From: Deltaproteobacteria bacterium
GTDB lineage: Bacteria > SAR324 > JACQKK01
Direction of reading: 5' to 3'
Length of the DNA: 5,398 bases
Assembly: GCA_029858165.1 (NCBI GenBank)
Contig: JAOUFO010000146.1
Span: 1 to 5,398, forward strand
The translations under genes were made by a program, and so were the position numbers. Shown piece by piece: positions 1 to 5,310 of the stretch (positions are counted from its first letter, which is position 1; each line of letters begins with the position of its first letter). The notes under the pieces are model-generated. The model saw nothing but the letters and a program-made list of their open reading frames with translations, ran no database searches and was not told the origin of the DNA.

Positions 1-2172
1 GGGGGTTCGGGCGGGGGGGATCCGTTGTGGTTCAGCCGCACCCCCCGTTGCGCCGCCTGCGGAATTGTGTACCCGGAGCCTCATCCCCGGCTGTTTTCTT
101 TCAACAACCCGGCGGGGGCCTGCGGGGTGTGTCACGGGTTGGGGGTTACCGAAACCGCCGACGAAAATTTGGTGGTGGCCGATGGGAATAAATCCCTGGC
201 CGAAGGGGCGGTGGCCCCCTGGGAGGGGCGGCAGGCAAACGCCTTTCAGGCCGCCCTGGAATCTCTGGCGGAGCATATCGGGTTTTCCCTGCTGACCCCT
301 TTTAACCGGCTGGACCCGGCCCACCGGCAGGTGATTTTGTACGGCACCCAGGGGCAGGATGTCCCGATGCATTATCAGGCGGGGGCCACCCGCCACGAGT
401 ATCACCGCCCTTTTGACGGGGTGATTCCCAGCCTGGAGCAACGGTACCGCTCCACCGATTCCCCTGCCGTCCGGGAGGCTTTGCGCCGGTTTTTCAGGCG
501 GGATGTTTGCACACGTTGCGGTGGCGGGCGGTTAAGGCCGGAGGCGCTCCATTTTTTTCTGGGAGGGTTGAACATTGCCCAGGCCGCCGCGTTGACGTTG
601 CCCCTGGCCGCCCGCTGGCTGGACGATTGGGCCGGGGGGCTGACCGGAGAGCGGGGCCGGGTGGCTTCGGGGCCGGTGGGGGAGGTCCGCTCGCGGCTGA
701 AATTTTTAACGGGGGTGGGGCTGCATTATCTGGCTTTGGACCGGCCCATGACCACCCTTTCCGGGGGGGAGGCCCAACGCATCCGGCTGGCCACCCAGAT
801 CGGCTCCGCTTTAAGCGGGGTGTTGTATATTCTGGATGAGCCTACCATTGGGCTGCACCAGCGGGATACGGGCCGCCTGTTGGACACCCTGGATGAACTG
901 CGGGGGGCGGGCAACACGGTGGTGGTGGTGGAACATGACCGGGAAACCATGGCCCGGGCCGGGTACTTGGTGGAAATCGGTCCGCGGGCCGGGGTGGAAG
1001 GGGGGTATCTGGTGGCCCAGGGCACCCCGGATCAATTAAAAGCCAATCCCGGCTCCACCACCGGCGGATATTTAACCGGCAGACGGTCCATCCCTTTGCC
1101 CTCCCGGCGCCGACCGGCCGGGCGGCTGAAACTGGTGCTGGAACAGGTGACCACCCACAACCTGAAGGCCGTCACGGTGGAAATCCCCCTGGGGCTGCTG
1201 GTTTGTGTCACCGGGGTATCCGGCTCCGGCAAAAGCTCCTTGGTGTTGGATACCTTGTACCCGGCCCTGATGCAGCGGCTGCACCAGCAGCCTTTGCGGG
1301 GGCTGGAGTTGGGGGGGCTGCAAGGGGCACAGGCCCTGGAGCGGGTGATTCACATTGACCAGTCTTCCATCGGACGTTCCGCCAGATCCAATCCGGCCAC
1401 CTTTATGGGGGTGTTTTCTCTTATCCGCCAGCAGTTTTCCCTGACCCCGGAGGCCCGCCGCCGGGGGTACACCCCCCAGCGGTTCAGCTTTAACGTGGAA
1501 GGGGGCCGTTGCATGGCCTGTGGCGGCGAGGGACGGCGGCGCATAGAAATGCACTTCATGCCGGACCTGTATGTGGGGTGTGAGGCTTGCGGCTCCACCC
1601 GTTACAATCGGGAAACATTGGAAATCCGCTACCGGGGCAAAACCATTGATGATGTGTTGGCCATGACGGTGGAGGAGGCGTTGGGGTTTTTCAAAGCCCA
1701 CCCGGCCATCCGGGACCGGCTGGCCACCCTGACCGGGGTGGGGCTGGGGTATCTTTCTTTGGGCCAGCCGGGCAACACCCTTTCCGGCGGGGAGGCCCAG
1801 CGGCTGAAGATCGCCCGGGAACTGAGCCAGAAAAATCCGGCCCGCCGCCTTTCCATTGGCAAAAAAGCCGCCGGGGAAGGGGGCCAAACCAAAGGGCGGA
1901 CCTTGTATATTCTGGACGAGCCCACCACCGGGCTTCATTTTGAGGATGTGGAAAGGCTGCTGGATGTGTTAAACCAATTGGTAGAAAATGGCCATTCGGT
2001 GGTGGTGATAGAACACAACCTGGATTTGATACGGTGTGCCGATGTATTGGTGGAGCTTGGCCCCGAAGGCGGGGAGGCGGGGGGCCGTCTGGTGGCCAGC
2101 GGCACCCCGGAAGAGGTGGCCGCCCTCAACCCTCCCACCCACACCGGAAGGTTTCTGGCCCCTTTGTTGTAA
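1..2172 (+). CDS. uvrA: UvrABC excinuclease subunit A (UvrA), 5'-truncated by the window edge
   Basis: UvrA is the cytoplasmic dimeric ABC-type ATPase that finds bulky DNA lesions and loads UvrB in nucleotide excision repair. The frame is open from base 1 (723 codons visible). E. coli UvrA has about 940 residues, so roughly 240 residues, with the first Walker A and most or all of the UvrB-binding domain, lie upstream. A TTG at base 25 is internal, not the start. Visible in order: zinc module 1 (Cys codons at 49, 58, 121, 130); the insertion domain and a CxxC at 508-519; ABC signature I (LSGGEAQR, 757-780), Walker B I (Asp-Glu 835-840) and His-loop (934); Walker A II (GVSGSGKSS, 1213-1239); zinc finger 2 (Cys at 1510, 1519, 1579, 1588); signature II (1780-1803), Walker B II (1915-1920) and His-loop (2014). 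All visible catalytic motifs are intact. The oddity is about 18 extra basic and Gly-rich residues between signature II and Walker B II (1828-1902). It ends at TAA 2170-2172. Confidence 0.97.
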   Translation, partial: GGSGGGDPLWFSRTPRCAACGIVYPEPHPRLFSFNNPAGACGVCHGLGVTETADENLVVADGNKSLAEGAVAPWEGRQANAFQAALESLAEHIGFSLLTPFNRLDPAHRQVILYGTQGQDVPMHYQAGATRHEYHRPFDGVIPSLEQRYRSTDSPAVREALRRFFRRDVCTRCGGGRLRPEALHFFLGGLNIAQAAALTLPLAARWLDDWAGGLTGERGRVASGPVGEVRSRLKFLTGVGLHYLALDRPMTTLSGGEAQRIRLATQIGSALSGVLYILDEPTIGLHQRDTGRLLDTLDELRGAGNTVVVVEHDRETMARAGYLVEIGPRAGVEGGYLVAQGTPDQLKANPGSTTGGYLTGRRSIPLPSRRRPAGRLKLVLEQVTTHNLKAVTVEIPLGLLVCVTGVSGSGKSSLVLDTLYPALMQRLHQQPLRGLELGGLQGAQALERVIHIDQSSIGRSARSNPATFMGVFSLIRQQFSLTPEARRRGYTPQRFSFNVEGGRCMACGGEGRRRIEMHFMPDLYVGCEACGSTRYNRETLEIRYRGKTIDDVLAMTVEEALGFFKAHPAIRDRLATLTGVGLGYLSLGQPGNTLSGGEAQRLKIARELSQKNPARRLSIGKKAAGEGGQTKGRTLYILDEPTTGLHFEDVERLLDVLNQLVENGHSVVVIEHNLDLIRCADVLVELGPEGGEAGGRLVASGTPEEVAALNPPTHTGRFLAPLL

Positions 2173-2246
2173 TCCACCCCCTGGCACGGTAAAAAAAAGG
2201 AAGGCTTTTTGCATGGTTTTAAGCCGTAAGAGCCGGGGAAAGAGTT

Positions 2247-2269
2247 TCCGCAAGGAATGCGGAGGTTTT
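2247..2269 (+). terminator. Possible weak intrinsic terminator after uvrA
   Basis: A perfect 6-bp stem (TCCGCA at 2247-2252, TGCGGA at 2258-2263) with a 5-base loop is followed after two G by only four T (2266-2269). It lies 75 bp past the uvrA stop and before the ribosome binding site of the next gene, which suits a transcription boundary. The short stem and poor T-run make it weak. It could instead be a leader hairpin of the next gene. Confidence 0.3.
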
Positions 2270-2302
2270 AAAGGGACCGGAAGCAACCCAAATCAAAGCA
2301 AA

Positions 2303-2308
2303 AAGGAG
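2303..2308 (+). promoter_or_regulatory. Strong ribosome binding site deciding a TTG start
   Basis: AAGGAG lies 6 bases before TTG 2315-2317. It is the best Shine-Dalgarno match near this gene. It favours TTG over the in-frame ATG at 2339, which would remove the basic n-region of the signal peptide, and over the ATG at 2213, which has a weaker GGAAGG at 2199-2204. Confidence 0.65.
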
Positions 2309-2314
2309 CAGTCT

Positions 2315-2758
2315 TTGAAACGCTTATTTTCGCGGTCGATGGTGGGGTGTCTGGCATTGTGGCTGGTCGCGGGGCAACCCCTGGAGGCCCAGGCCCAGGA
2401 AAAACCCCCTTTGGCCATGGGCATCACCTTTCAGTGGACCGCCGCCGGCGGGGTGCTGGGAGCCGTGGTGGGGGTGGCCATGTGGATGACTGATCCGGGC
2501 AATCCGGCCAACCGGCTGGGCCGCTCCGTGATGGAGGGCACTGCCTGGGGGGTGTTTGCCGGAGCCGCCATGGGGGGGATGATGATGGCCCGCAACGCCA
2601 GGGGGACTGGCCAGCCCACGGCGGATTTGTGGGACCCGCTGGCCCCGGAAAACCGCATCGGGGGGCGGGAAATAGCGGAGGCTCAGACCCGCTATCAATT
2701 GGCCGCGGCTTATGGCGGACCGGAAATCATTGTTCCGGTATTGGATATTCGGTTTTAA
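2315..2758 (+). CDS. Small exported glycine-zipper protein, paralogue 1 (unknown function)
   Basis: This 147-residue protein is not recognised as a named family. Residues 1-28 look like a Sec signal peptide: Lys2, Arg3 and Arg7, then a hydrophobic core at about 9-20, then an AQA site near 25-27. There is no lipobox. The mature part has two hydrophobic segments, about 38-58 and 74-91, each a glycine zipper: Gly45/49/53 and Gly75/79/83/87, all spaced GxxxG. A Pro/Asn-rich turn (about 59-72) joins them, giving a likely membrane hairpin. A polar tail of about 56 residues ends in a hydrophobic strand, VPVLDIRF. The layout matches the next gene (2880-3365), so the two are probably tandem paralogues. 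The start is TTG with an AAGGAG 6 bases upstream. An ATG at 2213 would give 181 residues with a long basic N-terminus. A glycine-zipper outer-membrane or periplasmic protein, or a pore-forming peptide, are possibilities, but the function is unknown. Confidence 0.75.
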   Translation: MKRLFSRSMVGCLALWLVAGQPLEAQAQEKPPLAMGITFQWTAAGGVLGAVVGVAMWMTDPGNPANRLGRSVMEGTAWGVFAGAAMGGMMMARNARGTGQPTADLWDPLAPENRIGGREIAEAQTRYQLAAAYGGPEIIVPVLDIRF

Positions 2759-2763
2759 AACCG
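2750..2763. repeat. Perfect 14-bp palindrome over the stop codon of paralogue 1
   Basis: CGGTTTTAAAACCG is a perfect inverted repeat without a spacer. It includes the TAA stop at 2756-2758. A cruciform from it would be small. A dimeric protein binding site or chance are both possible. Confidence 0.5.
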
Positions 2764-2769
2764 TAGGCC

Positions 2770-2785
2770 GCACAGCCCCCTGTGC
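2770..2785 (+). other. Small GC hairpin after paralogue 1
   Basis: GCACAG and CTGTGC form a perfect 6-bp stem around a four-C loop, 12 bp after the stop. No T-run follows, so it is not a standard intrinsic terminator. It could protect the 3' end of the upstream message or be a partial attenuator between the two paralogues. Confidence 0.35.
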
Positions 2786-2801
2786 CGGTGCTGAATAAGG
2801 A

Positions 2802-2831
2802 TTGTATTAGACCATTGTTGTATCAGACCAT
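2802..2831. repeat. Tandem 14-bp direct repeat upstream of paralogue 2
   Basis: TTGTATTAGACCAT (2802-2815) and TTGTATCAGACCAT (2818-2831) differ at one base and sit 16 bp apart, start to start. They lie 49-78 bp before the ATG of the second glycine-zipper gene and stand out as AT-richer than their surroundings. The arrangement resembles a tandem operator, but no known regulator is recognised, and no confident -35/-10 pair could be placed. Confidence 0.55.
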
Positions 2832-2879
2832 GGGAATGTTTCTTTGATCCCACCCACCAAAACGGAAGGCCCGGTTTTT

Positions 2880-3365
2880 ATGATTCCTCAAAAATCCCTG
2901 ATGGTCCAGTTTGTGGCAATCATCATGGCCGGAGTGGTGTGGGCCGCTCCCGTATTGGGTCAGGATGGAGGAGAGCCTCCCCCCCCCCCGACCAGTTCCC
3001 AACCGGTGATGGAAAACGTTTTTTGGAACGTGGTGTGGGGGTCCGCCGCCGGTCTGCTGATCGGCGGGGCTGTTTCCATCATCGGCGCCCAGGATAAAGA
3101 AGCCCCCCCCAACCTGCGGCCCGATATGGTGTCCGGGGCCACCATCGGGGGGGTGGTGGGGCTGGCCGCCGGGGTGTTTTTGGTTTTTTCCGGCATATAT
3201 TTTCAGCCGGAAGGGGCCACTCTGGTGCAAGCGGATCCTGCCGCTCCCCTCTGGACGGGGAAAGACTCCTCCTATCATCTGGAACCATTGGTGCTGGAGA
3301 CCTCCCCCGCCGACCCCGGCAAAATAACCGGCTTTAAAATGCTGGTGATCAACAATCGTTTTTAA
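2880..3365 (+). CDS. Small exported glycine-zipper protein, paralogue 2, with poly-C tract (unknown function)
   Basis: This 161-residue protein is not recognised as a named family. Residues 1-27 form a Sec-type signal peptide (Lys5, hydrophobic core about 7-23, likely cleavage after VLG at 25-27). A short linker with five consecutive prolines (33-37) follows, encoded by CCT, an 11-C run (2979-2989) and a final G. Two hydrophobic segments follow at about 50-69 and 86-107, with GxxxG glycine zippers Gly54/58/62 and Gly86/90/94/98, joined by a charged, proline-containing turn. A tail of about 54 residues ends in MLVINNRF. Order, spacing, zipper register and the Arg-Phe end match the 2315-2758 gene. 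ATG 2880 is chosen because GGAAGG (2864-2869) precedes it by 10 bases and it starts directly on a signal peptide. A TTG at 2844 adds 12 residues but has no clear ribosome site. The next gene starts 24 bp downstream, so co-transcription is likely. Confidence 0.8.
   Translation: MIPQKSLMVQFVAIIMAGVVWAAPVLGQDGGEPPPPPTSSQPVMENVFWNVVWGSAAGLLIGGAVSIIGAQDKEAPPNLRPDMVSGATIGGVVGLAAGVFLVFSGIYFQPEGATLVQADPAAPLWTGKDSSYHLEPLVLETSPADPGKITGFKMLVINNRF
2979..2989 (+). repeat. 11-C homopolymer inside a coding region
   Basis: Eleven consecutive C encode most of a five-proline stretch just after the signal peptide of paralogue 2. Gain or loss of a base would shift the frame and remove both zipper segments. Tracts of this length are typical slipped-strand sites in phase-variable surface genes. 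It could also simply be a proline linker in a genome rich in such runs. Confidence 0.9.
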
Positions 3366-3389
3366 AGATCAGGCCGGGCGGGCAAGCTC

Positions 3390-4934
3390 ATGACCAAAAA
3401 ATTTCGCCATGGGCTGGAGGTGTTGCTGGTTTCCATGTTGCAGGGCTGGGTGGCCCTGATTCCCCTCAAAGCCATTCCCTTGGCAGGCTCCCTTTTGGGG
3501 GGCTTTCTGTTTTCTGTTTTGCGCCTGAAACGCCGTCTGACCCTGCACAATCTGGACCTGGCCTTGGGGGCCGTCACCTCCCCCCAGGAACGGCTGGCCA
3601 TTGCCCGGGGCTGCTATCGGTTTTTCGGCATGGTGATTTTGGAGGTGATGTCTCTGGGCCGGGTGGCCAAGGGCCGACTATCCGACCACCTGACGGTGGA
3701 AAACCCCCAGGTGCTGGACGAAGCCCTGAAAGGGGGAAAAGGGGTGATTCTGGTCAGCGGCCATTTTGGCAACTGGGAATTGATGGGCGGGGGGCTTTCG
3801 CGCCTGGGGTATGTGCTTTCCATGTATGTGGGGCGGCAGCACAACCCCCGCATTGACCAGATGGTCAACCGCCTGCGCCGCACCCTGGGGACCGAAACCG
3901 TGCCGGAGGGGGCCTCCATGCGGGTGATGCTGAAGGCCCTGAAAGCCAACCGCATCGTGGCCATGCTTTCGGACCAGCACTTCAGCCGCAAAATCCACTT
4001 TATCCATTTTTTTGGAAAACCGGTCAGTCAGGTTCCGGGGCCTGCCAGTCTGGCTCTGCGCACCGGCGCGCGGCTGGTGGTGGGGCTTTGTCGGCGCACG
4101 GGGCCGTTTCAATACCGGGTTCATCTGGAGGAAATCCCTGTACGCCCCAGCGGAAACGAAGAGCGGGACATCCTGGTGATTTCCCAGCAGGCGGCCAATT
4201 TGTTGGAATCCGCCATCCGCCGCCACCCGGAACAATACTTTTGGATGCACGACCGCTGGAAGCCCAATCCGGTCAACTGGCGGTTCACACCGGTCAACCT
4301 GGATTTCATGGAAGCCATGACGGCCTGCCGCCGGAGTTTGCCCCCGGTGTTCATAGACCGGGACGGTACCCTGATTGAAGAGGTGAATTACCTCAGCCGC
4401 CTGGATCAAATCCGTCCGGTGGCGGGGGGGGCCAGGGCGGTGGCCGCCTTGAACCGGGCCGGGATAAAGGTGGTGGTGCTTTCCAACCAGTCCGGGGTGG
4501 CCAGGGGATACATCACCGAGGAGTTTGTGGCCCAGACCACCCGTGCCCTGGGGGACCTGCTGGCCGCCAAAGGGGCGGCGGTGGACGCCGCCTACTATTG
4601 CCCCCACCATCCCCAGGGGCTGCCCCCATACAATGTGGCCTGCCATTGCCGCAAACCCCGGCCCGGTATGCTGGAGCAGGCCCAAAAAGAGCTGGGACTG
4701 ACCCTCAAAGGGGGGTATATGATCGGAGACCGCCGATCGGACCTGGAACTGGGGGCCTCCCAGGGGTTGATTCCCGTGCTGGTGCGCACCGGGTACGGGT
4801 TGCAGGCCGAACCGGACCTGCCCTCGGATTTTTTTCAGCGGGGGGGGCGGGTGTTTGACGCCCTGCCGGAGGCGGTCTATTGGATTCTCACCCGGGAAGT
4901 CCAAAACCCCGGCGGACAGCCCCTTTCACCCTGA
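3390..4934 (+). CDS. Fusion: LpxL/HtrB-type lipid A acyltransferase + GmhB-type heptose bisphosphate phosphatase
   Basis: The protein has 514 residues and two enzymatic domains. Residues 1-291 form an LpxL/HtrB-family acyltransferase, which adds a secondary acyl chain to lipid A at the inner face of the inner membrane. It has an N-terminal hydrophobic segment (about 11-45), the catalytic HX4E motif HFGNWE (His125, Glu130), the GRQHNPRID substrate region (148-156) and the family's closing HDRWK (287-291). Residues about 317-505 form a HAD-IIIA phosphatase of the GmhB type, which removes the 7-phosphate from heptose 1,7-bisphosphate on the way to ADP-heptose. It shows DRDGT (nucleophile Asp323, acid/base Asp325), SNQSG (365-369), zinc ligands Cys404, His406, Cys418 and Cys420, RKP (421-423) and GDRRSD (446-451). 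Only about 25 residues link the domains, with no stop or frame change. Each is normally a separate gene. The ATG start has only a weak ribosome site, so coupling to the gene ending 24 bp upstream is likely. Anomer preference and the acyl chain cannot be read from sequence. Confidence 0.92.
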   Translation: MTKKFRHGLEVLLVSMLQGWVALIPLKAIPLAGSLLGGFLFSVLRLKRRLTLHNLDLALGAVTSPQERLAIARGCYRFFGMVILEVMSLGRVAKGRLSDHLTVENPQVLDEALKGGKGVILVSGHFGNWELMGGGLSRLGYVLSMYVGRQHNPRIDQMVNRLRRTLGTETVPEGASMRVMLKALKANRIVAMLSDQHFSRKIHFIHFFGKPVSQVPGPASLALRTGARLVVGLCRRTGPFQYRVHLEEIPVRPSGNEERDILVISQQAANLLESAIRRHPEQYFWMHDRWKPNPVNWRFTPVNLDFMEAMTACRRSLPPVFIDRDGTLIEEVNYLSRLDQIRPVAGGARAVAALNRAGIKVVVLSNQSGVARGYITEEFVAQTTRALGDLLAAKGAAVDAAYYCPHHPQGLPPYNVACHCRKPRPGMLEQAQKELGLTLKGGYMIGDRRSDLELGASQGLIPVLVRTGYGLQAEPDLPSDFFQRGGRVFDALPEAVYWILTREVQNPGGQPLSP

Positions 4935-5155
4935 TTCCCCCTTCAGCCTGCCCGGTGCCAGAGGGCAGAACTTGCCTTCCGGCCCATTATTGGGGTAAAA
5001 GCTGGAAAATACAGGCATTTTCGGTTTACACCCCGTCGGTCTCTATAGGATAAGGGCTCTACATAAGAACCCGCAGGAAGGTACAATGGCAGAGACCCGA
5101 AAAATTCAGGAAATGCAATAAATCCAAGGTGTACTCTCCATGATGCGGAGATTTT
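4935..5155. other. Intergenic stretch without a convincing gene
   Basis: No frame here on either strand looks like a protein. A 6-bp hairpin (CTGCCC 4948-4953, GGGCAG 4963-4968, 9-base loop) lies 13 bp after the fusion stop but has no T-run, so it is at best a weak terminator. TTTACA (5025-5030) with TAGGAT (5046-5051) is a poor promoter candidate with a 15-bp spacer. The composition is AT-richer than the genes upstream, as in spacer or decaying DNA. Confidence 0.5.
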
Positions 5156-5310
5156 ATGAATGAAGCGGCGGACATGATCTGTGGGGCGACCTGGGCTGAC
5201 GCCCTCATTGTTCTGATCAATTTTGCCCAACCGCACCCCTGGCGTTTTTAGCTGACCGTTCCCGCGGTTTTGGCGGTTTTGCTGGCGGGGTTGATGGTTT
5301 TTTATAAGAT
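5156..5310 (+). pseudogene. Remnant of a small membrane-protein gene with an in-frame TAG
   Basis: ATG 5156 is preceded by GGAG (5147-5150) at 5 bases, a good initiation site. The frame reads 31 codons, then TAG at 5249-5251. It continues in the same frame into a strongly hydrophobic stretch (about 5252-5305, beginning LTVPAVLAVLLAG) that looks like a transmembrane helix. Restoring TAG to TGG (Trp) would give a smooth sequence, PWRFWLTVPAV, so a single nonsense mutation is the simplest reading. The frame then meets the putative insertion-sequence end at 5311 and stops at TGA 5345. The family is not recognised. Alternatives are a real 31-residue peptide or chance open sequence. Confidence 0.4.

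Noticed and set aside
1072..1938. 288-codon open frame on the minus strand inside uvrA
   Set aside because: It lies antisense to conserved UvrA motifs, is rich in Pro/Gly/His/Gln as GC-rich antisense frames are, and resembles no protein family.
2209..2237. TTGCAT as a -35 box for the envelope cassette
   Set aside because: No acceptable -10 hexamer is found 16-18 bp downstream, so no promoter is claimed.
2036..2314. Upstream extension of the paralogue 1 frame into uvrA
   Set aside because: The part before 2173 overlaps confirmed uvrA coding sequence in another frame and lacks a signal-peptide start. The TTG at 2315 has the better ribosome site.
3678..4904. 408-codon open frame on the minus strand
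   Set aside because: It is fully antisense to the LpxL-GmhB fusion, whose catalytic motifs in both domains prove the + strand frame. Its low-complexity His/Gly/Pro composition marks it as a shadow.
5038..5043. GGTCTC as a partner inverted end for GAGACC at 5311
   Set aside because: Only six bases match. The flanking bases do not extend the repeat, and the orientation would place the element outside rather than between the two sites.
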